A stretch of DNA of 64,000 nucleotides, from contig NZ_SRPJ01000008.1 of the NCBI RefSeq assembly GCF_004785665.1, forward strand, positions 1-64,000. The letters run 5' to 3'. This DNA is from Staphylococcus pragensis (GTDB lineage Bacteria; Bacillota; Bacilli; Staphylococcales; Staphylococcaceae). The position numbers and the translations under genes are program-made. The stretch's first letter is position 1. Every line of letters begins with the position of its first letter. Below the pieces are notes generated by a model. That model saw nothing but the letters and a program-made list of their open reading frames with translations. It had not been told where the DNA came from and ran no database searches. Shown piece after piece: positions 1 through 9,143 of this stretch.

Positions 1-86
<86 letters not shown>

Positions 87-204
87 AATTTATGATGTTT
101 GATTAGCTCATAAAACTAAATAGTGTTGTAACTTATAGTTACATTTATTGGAATTAACGTTGACATATTGTCATTCAGTTTTCAATGTTCATTTTTCATT
201 TTAA

Positions 205-278
205 TGGAGCGGGTGATGGGAATCGAACCCACAACATCAGCTTGGAAGGCTGAGGTTTTGCCATTAAACTACACCCGC
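205..278 (-). tRNA. tRNA-Gly, anticodon TCC
   Basis: The minus strand folds as a 74-base cloverleaf that starts GCGGGTGTAGTTTAATGG and ends with an encoded CCA. The seven-base acceptor stem pairs GCGGGTG with CACCCGC, the T-loop reads GGTTCGATTCC, and the anticodon loop carries TCC. It lies between tRNA-Leu and the 16S gene, so it is probably processed from the rRNA operon transcript. Confidence 0.97.
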
Positions 279-295
279 ATATTTAATTTATTATT

Positions 296-381
<86 letters not shown>

Positions 382-428
382 TGGCAAAACGCATAATTAA
401 TATTTATTAATTATCGAGAACAATATTT

Positions 429-457
429 ATTGTAAATCTTTTGTAATCAAAAGTCAA
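429..457 (-). promoter_or_regulatory. rRNA/tRNA operon promoter P2
   Basis: Minus strand -35 TTGACT (452-457) and -10 TACAAT (429-434) are separated by exactly 17 bases. It is the nearer of two strong sigma-A promoters in front of tRNA-Leu, tRNA-Gly and 16S rRNA. Tandem promoters of this kind are normal for rRNA operons. Confidence 0.75.
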
Positions 458-531
458 TACTTTTTTAATATTAATTTAAACAAATTTACTAACTTTTAAT
501 GTTTAGCGCTTTTATTAAAGCAACGATATAT

Positions 532-560
532 ATAATACACGCCTATTACATTAAAGTCAA
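532..560 (-). promoter_or_regulatory. rRNA/tRNA operon promoter P1
   Basis: Minus strand -35 TTGACT (555-560) and -10 TATTAT (532-537) have a 17-base spacer. It lies about 100 bases upstream of P2 and has the same -35. The 382-684 gap holds these two promoters plus the terminator at 576-624, and I see no gene in it. Confidence 0.75.
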
Positions 561-575
561 TACTTATCTCATAAA

Positions 576-624
576 AATTTAAAAAGCACTTTATCTACAA
601 CTGTTACTAATGATAAAGTGCTTT
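576..624 (-). terminator. Terminator after sprT
   Basis: A perfect 13-bp stem (583-595 with 612-624, arms AAAGCACTTTATC and its complement) and 16-base loop are followed on the minus strand by a T-rich run. It ends the tex-sprT transcript just upstream of the rRNA promoters. Confidence 0.8.
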
Positions 625-684
625 CCTTGCTATTCGATTATTTTCCAATCATTATCTTTTGATCTTCAATTAATGATATAACAT

Positions 685-1143
685 TTACTTTTTTAGAAGT
701 TTCTTTAGTTTTAATTTCCCCCTGCATTTGCCACATCTCATCTTGCTAATATTTACTTTTTTAATTCTTAAATATTCTTTTTTACAAGACGTACACCAGT
801 AAATATAATTTGCACGTTGTTCATAGCTTTCTAGTGCTTTGCAATAACGAGGTGCTTCAACTTTTTTACTTAGTTTTTTAAAATCCTCATCTCGATGTTG
901 ATATCCCTTACCTAATAAATGTAAATGGTAATGACATAATTCATGTTTAATAATGTCAATAAGTGCATCTCGTCCATAATTTATATATTGTTTAGGATTA
1001 ATTTCGATATTATGAGATGCTAATAAATACCTACCGCCTGTAGTTCTTAATCTTTTATTAAAGTAGGCATCATGGTTAAATTTCATATTAAAATTTTCAA
1101 GAGAGATTGTCTCAACTAATTGTTGTAATTCATTATTATTCAT
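685..1143 (-). CDS. sprT: SprT-like zinc metalloprotein
   Basis: This 152-residue protein matches the bacterial SprT-like family (YdcK in Bacillus). The zinc-metalloprotease signature HELCH is at residues 67-71. A C-terminal four-cysteine zinc ribbon uses Cys117, Cys120, Cys137 and Cys140. Full-length staphylococcal members are about this size. The in vivo substrate of this bacterial family is not established, and distant eukaryotic relatives cleave DNA-protein crosslinks. The start codon lies inside the end of tex with an 8-base overlap, which suggests co-transcription and translational coupling. A strong terminator follows. The family assignment is firm but the function is only a family-level statement. 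Confidence 0.9.
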   Translation of the reverse strand: MNNNELQQLVETISLENFNMKFNHDAYFNKRLRTTGGRYLLASHNIEINPKQYINYGRDALIDIIKHELCHYHLHLLGKGYQHRDEDFKKLSKKVEAPRYCKALESYEQRANYIYWCTSCKKEYLRIKKVNISKMRCGKCRGKLKLKKLLKK

Positions 1144-3283
1144 TAGGATTAATCATAGTTAATGCAACTTTGTCTTTATTTTTATCAATATTTAATATCC
1201 ACACATCAACTATATCTCCTACGCTTACAATGTCCATAGGATTCTTAACAAACTTCTTAGATAGTTTTGAAACATGGACTAAGCCATCTTGTTTTACACC
1301 TATATCTACAAACGCTCCAAAGTCTACTACATTTCTAACAGTACCGCTTAATTTCATACCCTCTGTTAAATCTTCAATTGATAGCACATCGGATTTTAAA
1401 ATTGGTGTTTCATATTCATCACGTGGATCACGGTTTGGTGCCATTAATGATTGAATAATATCTTCTAATGTTGGAATTCCTAATTCTAGTTTAGTAGCAG
1501 TATTTTCTATATTGATATTAGCTAGTTCTTGTTTTAACTTTTCAGAACCTAAATCTGATATAGACAAATTCATACTTTCTAATAAGCTATATGTTGCTGC
1601 GTAGCTTTCTGGATGAATTGATGTATTATCCAAAGGCTCCGTACCATTTACTATTCTTAAGAAACCAATACTTTGTTCAAATGTCTTAGCACCTAATCGT
1701 TTAACTTTACTAATTTCTTTATTATGTTTAATAGCCCCATTTTCTTCACGATAATCAATAATATTTTGAGCTATAGTACCTGATAAGCCAGAAACATATT
1801 GAAGTAATGATTTAGAAGCAGTATTAACATCTACGCCAACTTGGTTAACCGCCGTTTCAACAACAAATGTTAATGCGTTTTCTAATTCTTTTTGATTCAC
1901 ATCATGTTGATATTGGCCTACCCCAATGGATTTAGGATCTATTTTAACTAATTCACTTAATGGGTCTTGCACACGTCTACCTATTGAAACAGCACTTCTC
2001 TCTTCTACTTGGAAATCAGGAAACTCTGATCTAGCAATTTCAGAAGCAGAATAAACAGAAGCACCCGCTTCATTTACTATAATAAACTGTGCATCTAATT
2101 TATATTTTTGGATAACATTTGCTACAAATTGTTCTGTTTCACGACTTGCTGTTCCATTACCAATTGCAATTAATTCTACATTATTCTCTTTAATGATGCG
2201 TGTTAATTCATTTTCAGCTTCTTGAACTTTAGCTTTTGGAGGATGTGGATAGATAACACTTTTAGCCACAAATGTTCCAAATGGATTGATAACTGCAAGT
2301 TTGCATCCAGTTCTGAAAGCCGGGTCAACGCCTAAAATTTGTTTTCCTTTCATAGGAGGTTGTAATAATAAATTCTTTAAATTTTCGCTAAAAACTTCAA
2401 TTGCATGATTTTCAGCTTTTGCAGTTAAGTCTCCTCGTATTTCACGTTCTATTGAAGGCATAATTAAACGTTTCAAACTATCTTGAATGGCTTCTTTAAT
2501 GTATTGCAATTGAGAATTTGCAGATTTAACTTCATTTTTTTCAATAAAAGTTTCTATATGAGCCGTATCAAATTCAATTTTTACTGATAATACTTTCTCT
2601 TTTTCACCACGGTTCATGGCTAAAACCCTATGATTAGCTACACGCTTGATTGGTTCAGAGTAATCATAGTACATGGCATACGTTTCTTTTTCGTCTTCAG
2701 CTTTTTTCTTTTTAGCAGTAGTAATTTGCCCTTGATGATAGACATCTTTTAAAATTCGATTTCGATACTTAGGGTTATCTGAAATATGTTCGGCAATAAT
2801 ATCTTGCGCGCCTGCTATTGCATCTTGGATTTTTTCAACTTCGTCGGTTAAGTATTGCATGGCTTGTTGTTCGATATCAGAGCCTTTTCCTTCAAGAATC
2901 CATTGAGCAAGAGGTTCAAGACCTTTACGTTTTGCTTCTGTTGCTCTTGTTTTCTTTTTCTGTTTATAAGGTCTATATAAATCTTCTACCCTTTGCAATT
3001 TAGTTTGCTTTAAAATGTCTTGTTTAAGCTCATCTGTTAATAGACCTTGTTGCTCAATATTATGAATAACTTCTTCTTTTCTTTTTTGTAAATTTGCAAC
3101 ATATTGATATTCATCAGAAATTTGCTTTATTTGTACTTCATCTAGTCCACCAGTAGCCTCTTTTCTATATCTGGCAATGAAGGGAACTGTATTATTTTCT
3201 TCTAATAGATTTAAGACTGCTTTAACTTGTTTCTCTGAAAATTGATATTTTGCTACTATTTCATCAATTAAATTTTTATCCAT
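1136..3283 (-). CDS. tex: Tex family RNA-binding transcription accessory protein
   Basis: This is a cytoplasmic nucleic-acid-binding protein of the Tex/YdcI family, thought to act in transcription and RNA turnover. In order it shows an N-terminal helix-turn-helix region, a YqgF-like RNase H fold starting at ILGVDPAFRTGCK, helix-hairpin-helix motifs near VGVDVNTASKSLLQYVSG, and a C-terminal S1 domain (VRNVVDFGAFVDIG) over the last 75 residues. I chose ATG at 3283 (715 aa) over an in-frame TTG at 3304, because the family begins MDxxLI. It overlaps sprT by 8 bases. The gap to sigB holds a terminator, so it forms its own unit. Confidence 0.93.
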   Translation of the reverse strand: MDKNLIDEIVAKYQFSEKQVKAVLNLLEENNTVPFIARYRKEATGGLDEVQIKQISDEYQYVANLQKRKEEVIHNIEQQGLLTDELKQDILKQTKLQRVEDLYRPYKQKKKTRATEAKRKGLEPLAQWILEGKGSDIEQQAMQYLTDEVEKIQDAIAGAQDIIAEHISDNPKYRNRILKDVYHQGQITTAKKKKAEDEKETYAMYYDYSEPIKRVANHRVLAMNRGEKEKVLSVKIEFDTAHIETFIEKNEVKSANSQLQYIKEAIQDSLKRLIMPSIEREIRGDLTAKAENHAIEVFSENLKNLLLQPPMKGKQILGVDPAFRTGCKLAVINPFGTFVAKSVIYPHPPKAKVQEAENELTRIIKENNVELIAIGNGTASRETEQFVANVIQKYKLDAQFIIVNEAGASVYSASEIARSEFPDFQVEERSAVSIGRRVQDPLSELVKIDPKSIGVGQYQHDVNQKELENALTFVVETAVNQVGVDVNTASKSLLQYVSGLSGTIAQNIIDYREENGAIKHNKEISKVKRLGAKTFEQSIGFLRIVNGTEPLDNTSIHPESYAATYSLLESMNLSISDLGSEKLKQELANINIENTATKLELGIPTLEDIIQSLMAPNRDPRDEYETPILKSDVLSIEDLTEGMKLSGTVRNVVDFGAFVDIGVKQDGLVHVSKLSKKFVKNPMDIVSVGDIVDVWILNIDKNKDKVALTMINPNE

Positions 3284-3388
3284 TATATAACCACACTTTT
3301 TCAAAATTTCATTTTCAATTTTAGCATATAATAATAAATCATTTTATTTAAACTACATTCAACAATTACTCTTTCACTAACACCATAA

Positions 3389-3426
3389 TTAAAAGACTAT
3401 CAAGATAGATGTCTGATAGTCTTTTA
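3389..3426 (-). terminator. Terminator after sigB
   Basis: Arms AAAAGACTATCA (3392-3403) and TGATAGTCTTTT (3415-3426) form a perfect 12-bp stem with an 11-base loop, followed by TTAATT on the minus strand. It separates the sigB operon from tex. Confidence 0.8.
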
Positions 3427-3442
3427 TAATATTAATATTTAG

Positions 3443-4213
3443 TTATTGTTTAGCAGCTTGTTGTAATTTTTTAATTGCCGTTCGCTGTAACCTTGAAACG
3501 TGCATTTGGCTTAGACCAATACGCTCGCCAGTTTCTTTTTGGCTTAATCCTTCAATAAATGTGCATTGAATAATTTCTCGTTCTCTATCAGATAAAATTG
3601 GTAAAATACGTTCAAGAATCATACGTTTTTCAGTTAAATCGTAATTATCATCTTGTTGACCCATAATATCCAATAGCGTTACAGTCGATCCATCTTTATC
3701 TGCTTCTATAGAATGATCTACACTTAATGCATTATAACTTTGGCCCATTTCCATAGCCTCTAGAACTTCTTCTTCAGAAACTTCTAGACGTTGAGCGATT
3801 TCAGAAATTGAGGGAGAACGTTCAAGTTCATTTGTAAGTTCATCACTCACTTTTTTAATTCTTGGCCCAATTTCTTTAATTCTACGTGGAACATGGACGC
3901 TCCAAGTTTTATCTCTTAAATACCTTTTTATCTCACCAATAACAGTTGGTACTAAGAATGCTTCAAATTTGCGATCAAAAGATAAATCAAATCTGTTAAT
4001 AGCACCTATTAAACCAACCATACCAACTTGAACTAAATCTTCGTGATGTGATTGTCCTTTTGAATATTTATAAGCTAAAGACTCAATTAACTTGCGATAA
4101 TGTGTTACAAGTCTATCTTGAGCATTTGTATTTGCGTTTTCTTGGTGTTCTTTAATCCATTGGTTAATTTGTTCAGGTGATACATCATTAACTGATTTCG
4201 ACTCTTTCGTCAT
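3443..4213 (-). CDS. sigB: RNA polymerase sigma factor SigB
   Basis: This 256-residue alternative sigma factor directs the general stress regulon. Region 2 ([20 protein letters not shown]) and the region 4 helix-turn-helix ([20 protein letters not shown]) are clear, and the length equals that of S. aureus SigB. The start overlaps the end of rsbW by 26 bases, so the anti-sigma factor and sigma factor are translationally linked. It is the last gene of rsbUVW-sigB and is followed by a terminator. A sigma-B promoter before rsbV (5044-5069) should give positive feedback. Confidence 0.97.
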   Translation of the reverse strand: MTKESKSVNDVSPEQINQWIKEHQENANTNAQDRLVTHYRKLIESLAYKYSKGQSHHEDLVQVGMVGLIGAINRFDLSFDRKFEAFLVPTVIGEIKRYLRDKTWSVHVPRRIKEIGPRIKKVSDELTNELERSPSISEIAQRLEVSEEEVLEAMEMGQSYNALSVDHSIEADKDGSTVTLLDIMGQQDDNYDLTEKRMILERILPILSDREREIIQCTFIEGLSQKETGERIGLSQMHVSRLQRTAIKKLQQAAKQ

Positions 4214-4664
4214 TATTTGGCACCTGCTCTTTTTTTATATACTTAATCATGCTGATAGTCACACCAGATTCTTTGAAAACTTTTACTTCGTCCATCAACG
4301 ATTCGATTAAGAATAATCCTAAACCGCCTTCACGTAAAAAGTCTATATTTTCATTTTCGGTATAAGGCCCTAATTGAGACTTAGTAGTTTCGTAATCAAA
4401 ACTTTCACCTTGATCAGAAATGATGATTTTAATTTTATCATCAAATACTTCAAAACATATATTAATCATACCATTAGTTTCATCATTTTTGTATGCATGT
4501 TTAACTGCATTCGTAACCGCTTCACTTACTGCAATTTTTGAGTCTTCAATATCATCATATGAAGCTCCGGCTCTTGAAAATACACCTGATAATGTTAAGC
4601 GAATTAAACTAACATATTCTGCAGAGGCAGGTAGTTTCATTTCAATATAATCATTTTTAGGCAA
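4188..4664 (-). CDS. rsbW: Anti-sigma-B factor, serine kinase RsbW
   Basis: RsbW is a GHKL-fold kinase that holds SigB inactive and phosphorylates RsbV. The ATP-binding N box ([12 protein letters not shown]), G1 box (SDQGESFD) and G2 box ([15 protein letters not shown]) are all present in 158 residues. It starts one base after rsbV ends and overlaps sigB by 26 bases. In this family RsbW chooses between SigB and unphosphorylated RsbV. Confidence 0.97.
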   Translation of the reverse strand: MPKNDYIEMKLPASAEYVSLIRLTLSGVFSRAGASYDDIEDSKIAVSEAVTNAVKHAYKNDETNGMINICFEVFDDKIKIIISDQGESFDYETTKSQLGPYTENENIDFLREGGLGLFLIESLMDEVKVFKESGVTISMIKYIKKEQVPNNDERVEIS

Positions 4665-4665
4665 G

Positions 4666-4992
4666 TTAATCTACCTCCGTTCCTTCATTAACGTGCATTA
4701 AGTCTTTTAAGCCAGTGATATCAAATAATCTATTAATTCTATCTGAAGCTCCAAAGATATATAATTCCTTACCATTTTGATTTAACGCTTTTAATGTTCC
4801 TACAAATAAACCTAAACCTGTTGAATCCATATAACTTACATTAGTTAAATTAACATGAATATCATGTGTACCTTCTTGACGCATTGGAACTAGCACCTCT
4901 TCAAGTTCTGGCACTGTATAAACGTCTAATTCTCCTGCTACGATAACTTCATAATATTCATCATGTGTTATCGACTCTATATTAAGGTTCAT
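4666..4992 (-). CDS. rsbV: Anti-anti-sigma factor RsbV
   Basis: This is a 108-residue STAS-domain protein. The phosphorylatable serine is Ser57 in the motif [12 protein letters not shown]. Unphosphorylated RsbV binds RsbW and frees SigB, and RsbU removes the phosphate. A sigma-B-type promoter 52 bases upstream should make rsbV-rsbW-sigB autoregulated separately from rsbU. Confidence 0.97.
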   Translation of the reverse strand: MNLNIESITHDEYYEVIVAGELDVYTVPELEEVLVPMRQEGTHDIHVNLTNVSYMDSTGLGLFVGTLKALNQNGKELYIFGASDRINRLFDITGLKDLMHVNEGTEVD

Positions 4993-5043
4993 AGTTTGAC
5001 ACTCCTACTCTTTATCTTTACAAATATGTATACTCTACTAAGT

Positions 5044-5069
5044 ATACCCATTACTATTATAATATAACC
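5044..5069 (-). promoter_or_regulatory. Sigma-B promoter for rsbV-rsbW-sigB
   Basis: Minus strand GGTTAT (5064-5069), a 14-base spacer and GGGTAT (5044-5049) match the sigma-B consensus (GTTTAA-N12-15-GGGTAT) with an exact -10. It lies between rsbU and rsbV, where an autoregulatory sigma-B promoter is known in S. aureus and B. subtilis. A GTATAC-ended palindrome overlaps the start region. Confidence 0.75.
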
Positions 5070-5083
5070 AAAAAATTTAATAT

Positions 5084-6085
5084 CTAATTTACTCTTTTTA
5101 TAATTAGAATTGTCATATCATCACGTTTATTAGGATTTTGCACTTTTAGTATCGCTTCATACAAGATTTGTACAATATCTTGCGGGTGCATATGTTTATA
5201 TTTACGGATTAAATTGAGCAACGTTTCTTTCGTAATAAATTCTCCATCGGAATTACGTGCTTCTGTAACACCATCTGTAAATATAATAACAAGATCATCG
5301 AGACATATTTGAATCTCTTGTTGACTATAACGCGTATGTTGACTAACGCCTAAAACACGTCCTCTTACATCAATTTCTTCAAATGTTTCAGTTTCGGCAC
5401 GATAGACATACCCAGGTTCATGCCCAGCTGAACTACAATAAAGTAGATGATTCATTTCTTCATATAAACCATAAAACATAGTAACGAACATATTTTGATT
5501 TACGTTCTTTTCAACTACTCGATTTAATCTTTTAAGTCCATCGCTTGGTAATTGTGAGTGTCCGTATGAGTCCATTCCGAATTTAATCATACTCATGGCT
5601 AAAGCCGCAGGAATTCCTTTTCCAATAACGTCAGCTACTGCAAAGCTCATCGTCCCATCTCTATGATCAATTAAATTGAAATAATCTCCACTTACTTTTT
5701 GTGCTGCTACTGAAATAACGCCAATTTGAATGCTATCGAATTGAGGAATATCTGTTTTCAACATTGTTTGTTGAAGTCTAGAGGCTAAATCAATTTCTTT
5801 ATCGTGGAATTGCATTTTATCAACTAATTTTTGGTAATCTCTATAGCTATACCCAAACCCTTTAACTACCTCTTGTAAGATATCAAGTGTTTCAAGTAAT
5901 TGAGATTCTTCGAGTTGCAAAGAAGAAACATACGATTTATGTATTTTAACTACATCTTCAGGCAGAATATCTTTTTTGATTACTTCATCCGTAAAATCGT
6001 GACACTTTTCTAAAAATCGTTTTTTATCTTTTGTAACCAAGCTTTCATCTATAAGTTGTTTATAGTGTTTTTTAAATTCTTCCAC
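5084..6085 (-). CDS. rsbU: PP2C-type phosphatase RsbU, activator of SigB
   Basis: RsbU (333 aa) has an N-terminal helical sensor region (about residues 1-85) and a C-terminal PP2C/SpoIIE phosphatase domain (about 115-332). Metal-binding aspartates are visible in VSGDYFNLI, FAVADVIGKG and IFTDGVTEA. It dephosphorylates RsbV. The start is GTG at 6085, supported by AAGGAGG eight bases upstream and by the MEEFK N-terminus of S. aureus RsbU. As in S. aureus, there is no RsbR/S/T stressosome nearby. Two terminators separate it from mazF. Confidence 0.96.
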   Translation of the reverse strand: MEEFKKHYKQLIDESLVTKDKKRFLEKCHDFTDEVIKKDILPEDVVKIHKSYVSSLQLEESQLLETLDILQEVVKGFGYSYRDYQKLVDKMQFHDKEIDLASRLQQTMLKTDIPQFDSIQIGVISVAAQKVSGDYFNLIDHRDGTMSFAVADVIGKGIPAALAMSMIKFGMDSYGHSQLPSDGLKRLNRVVEKNVNQNMFVTMFYGLYEEMNHLLYCSSAGHEPGYVYRAETETFEEIDVRGRVLGVSQHTRYSQQEIQICLDDLVIIFTDGVTEARNSDGEFITKETLLNLIRKYKHMHPQDIVQILYEAILKVQNPNKRDDMTILIIKRVN

Positions 6086-6207
6086 GAATCTGCCTCCTTA
6101 CTTCATAGTTGCATAACTTAAATTTAAATGTCGTTATTATTAATAGTATTTATTCACAAATTTTATTAATGAATTATTTAATATATTCCAAAAAAATACT
6201 ACTATTT

Positions 6208-6236
6208 AAAAAAGACTTTAGGAATTACCTAAAGTC
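6208..6236 (-). terminator. Terminator between mazF and rsbU
   Basis: A perfect 9-bp stem (6214-6222 with 6228-6236) with a 5-base loop is followed on the minus strand by TTTTTT. It is the second stop signal after mazF. The rest of the 314-base gap 6086-6399 is AT-rich. It must hold the rsbU promoter, but I cannot pick out a convincing one, and I see no gene. Confidence 0.75.
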
Positions 6237-6390
6237 AACAACTTAAGTCATCAATTTAATAGTATCGATTTGAATGTACTATTTTGTAGGTAATGATAAC
6301 CTATAATTGCAATTTTGAAAAAAATCAATTAATCATTATGCTAATGCTTTTTTCTTTAATTATTTGTTAAATATATACTTGGTATATGCA

Positions 6391-6413
6391 TAAAAAAACT
6401 CAAGTTTTTTGAG
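6391..6413 (-). terminator. Weak terminator overlapping the mazF stop codon
   Basis: A 5-bp stem (CTCAA/TTGAG, 6399-6413) that contains the mazF stop codon is followed by TTTTTTTA. The stem is short but the U-run is excellent. Confidence 0.5.
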
Positions 6414-6762
6414 GTCGAACCTCATGTAACCCTAAACTAATATCTAGCGCTTCATCTACTTCTTTCATTTTTTCCTCAGATAAATAAGTTAATTTTTCTT
6501 TTAACCTTTTTTTATCTAAAGTACGAATTTGTTCAAGTAGAATGACTGAATCTCTATCCAATCGATATTTTTGTTTCTCAATTTCTACATGTGTTGGTAT
6601 TTTGGCTTTATTAATCCTCCCCGTAATAGCAGCGACAATTACGGTAGGACTATATTTATTACCAGTGTCATTTTGAATGATGACTACAGGTCTTACTCCC
6701 CCTTGTTCAGATCCCTGTACTGGTGACAAATCAGCTAAATATACATCGCCTCTTTTAATCAT
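6400..6762 (-). CDS. mazF: mRNA interferase toxin MazF
   Basis: This 120-residue PemK/MazF-family endoribonuclease opens with the diagnostic [20 protein letters not shown] and contains RPVVIIQND and the [15 protein letters not shown] strand. Staphylococcal MazF cleaves single-stranded mRNA at UACAU, and identity here is high enough to expect a similar site. Its ATG overlaps the mazE stop (ATGA), the usual antitoxin-toxin coupling. It lies between alr and rsbU as in other staphylococci. Confidence 0.96.
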   Translation of the reverse strand: MIKRGDVYLADLSPVQGSEQGGVRPVVIIQNDTGNKYSPTVIVAAITGRINKAKIPTHVEIEKQKYRLDRDSVILLEQIRTLDKKRLKEKLTYLSEEKMKEVDEALDISLGLHEVRPQKT

Positions 6763-6929
6763 TCACTTTTATAATTCGAAATGATGTACGATTCGTTGCA
6801 ATCACAAGCTTCACATTCTAAAGGAAAAGCTTCTGTTGCTAGGGAGAGGTTTAAATCGGCCATTTGTGAGTAGCCTTCTTTTAAAGATTGTTCAAGACTG
6901 TGGCTTCTATTCTGATTAAAAGTTAACAT
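6759..6929 (-). CDS. mazE: Antitoxin MazE
   Basis: This is a 56-residue staphylococcal MazE that binds and neutralises MazF. It has no obvious AbrB-type DNA-binding domain, as expected for this lineage, and its second half is acidic and cysteine-containing ([10 protein letters not shown]). I place the start at ATG 6929, because GGAGG lies eight bases upstream and known MazE proteins begin at this methionine. An in-frame codon at 6944 would lie upstream of the ribosome site. The stop overlaps mazF by 4 bases. Confidence 0.93.
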   Translation of the reverse strand: MLTFNQNRSHSLEQSLKEGYSQMADLNLSLATEAFPLECEACDCNESYIISNYKSE

Positions 6930-7015
6930 ACTATGAACCTCCATCGGATACCAAATAAGGCATTGTAAACCTTTATTTAATTTTATAATAACAAATTTTA
7001 TATCTAGTGACTATA

Positions 7016-8164
7016 CTATTTTAATAATTCATTTATTACATATTTCTGATTATTTATATAATATATGCGAGGTACACGTCTTCCAAAATTACATAAGACT
7101 TCATAACTTATCGTATTTTGCTTATTTGCTAAAGCTTCGACAGATTGAGGTGTATCAAATTGGTTATCTAGTAAAACCACTTTATCTCCTTCTTGAACAT
7201 CTTCTGGCACTTTAACTATCGTTTGATCCATACATACTCTACCAATAATTTCACATTGGTGATTATTAATATTTACGGTTGTACCTTGCATTGCTCTTAA
7301 ATATCCATCAGCATATCCGATTGGTAAGATAGCTATTTTAATATTTTCTGTGGCAGTATATGTACTACCGTAGCTTACTGATTCACCTGGATTTAAATAT
7401 TTTGTTTGCACAACTTCAGTAGTTAATTTAGCACTAGGTTTTAGCTTAGTTTGAACAATATTTTTCACGTAATCTGATGGGTAATAACCATAAAGCGATA
7501 TACCTAGTCGTAGTGCATTACATAATTCACAGTTTCTAAGTAGTGAACCCGCTGAATTTTGTGCGTGAATATACTTAGGTTTAGGTGCGTTGTTAACCAA
7601 CTTTTCAAATGAAGCGTATTGTTCATCCATTGAATCTCCTGGTTCATCCGCATTAGCAAAATGAGTATACACACCTTCGAACACTAGATTTTCAGATGAT
7701 TCTATAGTATCTATAACATCTTGATATTCTTCTTGAGTTTTAATTCCTAATCTTCCCATGCCTGTATCTAATTTTACATGTAACCATAAACGTTTTTGAT
7801 TATCCTCATTGATTGAATGCATCGCACTTATTAACCATTTTTTAGATGGAACTGTCAGAGCAACACGGTGTTGAATCGCTTTATTAATATCTTCTAAAGG
7901 AATAACGCCTAAGATTAATATTTGAGCATTAACACCATGCATGCGCAATTCAATCGCCTCATCTAATGTTGCCACTGCAAAGAAATTAGCACCTTGCTGC
8001 ATTAAGAATTGAGCGATTTTAACGCTACCTAATCCATAGCTATTTGCTTTTACGACCGGTATCACCGTTTTATTCGGATGCATTTCAGAAATAGTATGAT
8101 AATTTTCTTGAATAGCGTCTAAATCTACGTTTAAATAGGTTGCTCTATAAAATTTGTCTGACAT
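7016..8164 (-). CDS. alr: Alanine racemase
   Basis: This PLP enzyme converts L- to D-alanine for peptidoglycan and teichoic acid. The PLP-binding lysine is Lys39 in [10 protein letters not shown], and the second catalytic motif ([12 protein letters not shown]) is present. The length of 382 aa is typical for staphylococcal Alr1. It lies 94 bases after acpS and 87 bases before mazE, all on the same strand. D-alanine made here feeds the Ddl and MurF enzymes encoded at 13-15.5 kb. Confidence 0.96.
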   Translation of the reverse strand: MSDKFYRATYLNVDLDAIQENYHTISEMHPNKTVIPVVKANSYGLGSVKIAQFLMQQGANFFAVATLDEAIELRMHGVNAQILILGVIPLEDINKAIQHRVALTVPSKKWLISAMHSINEDNQKRLWLHVKLDTGMGRLGIKTQEEYQDVIDTIESSENLVFEGVYTHFANADEPGDSMDEQYASFEKLVNNAPKPKYIHAQNSAGSLLRNCELCNALRLGISLYGYYPSDYVKNIVQTKLKPSAKLTTEVVQTKYLNPGESVSYGSTYTATENIKIAILPIGYADGYLRAMQGTTVNINNHQCEIIGRVCMDQTIVKVPEDVQEGDKVVLLDNQFDTPQSVEALANKQNTISYEVLCNFGRRVPRIYYINNQKYVINELLK

Positions 8165-8258
8165 AAGAAGTCCTCCTCAACACTTTAGAATTATTCCTCA
8201 ATAAAATTTGATTATTTAAATCTATATAACTTAATTTGTACTATTCATTATAGTACTG

Positions 8259-8618
8259 TTAATCTTGCTTTTCTAATATAACTTGGCTCATTGCATAATT
8301 TTCAGTATGTGTAATAGAAACATGCACGATAAAGTCAGGATATTCGATACATGGTTTTCCTTTTTCATCGTTATAACAGTTAATATCATTGAAGGCTACA
8401 GTTTTACCTAATCCTGTGCCAAGCGCTTTGCTAAATGCTTCTTTTGTAGCAAAACGGCCTGCTAAAAATTCTATTTTTCTTTTTTCATTTTTAAATGAAT
8501 TAAATTTTTCTTGCTCTTGAGTCGTCAATATACGTTCAACTAACTTATTTTGTTGTTTTTGATAGACTTTTTCAATGCGATCTATTTCAATTAAATCGAC
8601 ACCCAGGCCATAAATCAT
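8259..8618 (-). CDS. acpS: Holo-[acyl-carrier-protein] synthase
   Basis: AcpS transfers 4'-phosphopantetheine from CoA to acyl carrier protein. The 119-residue protein has both signatures, [10 protein letters not shown] at the N-terminus with its metal-binding Asp, and the [15 protein letters not shown] block with the catalytic Glu and Lys. It lies upstream of alr and 21 bases after the PH-domain gene, so it is likely part of the same transcript. Confidence 0.96.
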   Translation of the reverse strand: MIYGLGVDLIEIDRIEKVYQKQQNKLVERILTTQEQEKFNSFKNEKRKIEFLAGRFATKEAFSKALGTGLGKTVAFNDINCYNDEKGKPCIEYPDFIVHVSITHTENYAMSQVILEKQD

Positions 8619-8639
8619 TTCAAATCCTCACTTCACTTT

Positions 8640-9143
8640 TTATATTTCCTCATCCAATTCTTCGACTTCTTCATTTTCATTAGCTTTTTTTAGCTGAAGA
8701 ATTTCTTTTAATTTTGAAGCTTCTTCTTTATTAATTAATTCAATTTCAGCATTTCCACCAGCAGTTGATAAATGTAGGCTGGCTAAGCTATATTTCCTCA
8801 TGAAGTACCCTTCTTCAATATCAATATTTTGTATTCTATAGAATGGGATGATGGTCGTTTGAATAAAGATAATACCTCTTCTTATGTAAATTTCGTTATC
8901 TTTATAATAGTAACGAAAGTTTTTATATTTTAAAAATGGTCCCACAAATATAAAATATATGACAAATAATATTAAAACACTCATTGCTAATACTATTGTC
9001 CAAAGCGGACGCATCAAATGCATATAAGCAATATCTACATAAGTTACAACACTTATTATTAGTAAAAACACGAAAAATGTAATCAACGCGGCTATTCGCA
9101 TAACTTTAGGGCCATGCTCATGCATATATTTATATTCATTCAT
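8640..9143 (-). CDS. Small membrane protein with bacterial PH domain (YdbS-like)
   Basis: This 167-residue protein has two transmembrane helices (about residues 15-38 and 46-66), then a bPH_2 domain containing YYYKDNEIYIRRGIIF and IIPFYRIQNIDIEEG, and a very acidic tail. It resembles B. subtilis YdbS. I chose ATG 9143, since GAGGTG lies seven bases upstream. The next upstream gene ends inside this gene's first codons (8-base overlap). Related Bacillus genes influence resistance to other bacteria's antimicrobials, but no function is proven here. Confidence 0.85.
   Translation of the reverse strand: MNEYKYMHEHGPKVMRIAALITFFVFLLIISVVTYVDIAYMHLMRPLWTIVLAMSVLILFVIYFIFVGPFLKYKNFRYYYKDNEIYIRRGIIFIQTTIIPFYRIQNIDIEEGYFMRKYSLASLHLSTAGGNAEIELINKEEASKLKEILQLKKANENEEVEELDEEI

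Noticed and set aside
1107-1454. A 115-codon plus-strand reading frame opposite tex and sprT
   Set aside because: It lies antisense to two well-supported genes, has no sensible ribosome site, and its composition mirrors the codons of tex.
3283-3304. TTG-initiated N-terminal extension of tex
   Set aside because: The ATG at 3283 matches the family start. Similar TTG or GTG extensions of tdk, ddl, thiD, coaW and rho were rejected because ribosome-site spacing or homologues favour the inner ATG.
6126-6206. A 25-codon plus-strand ORF (MNYLIYSKK...) between mazF and rsbU
   Set aside because: It has no ribosome site and runs through the terminator hairpin in AT-rich DNA.
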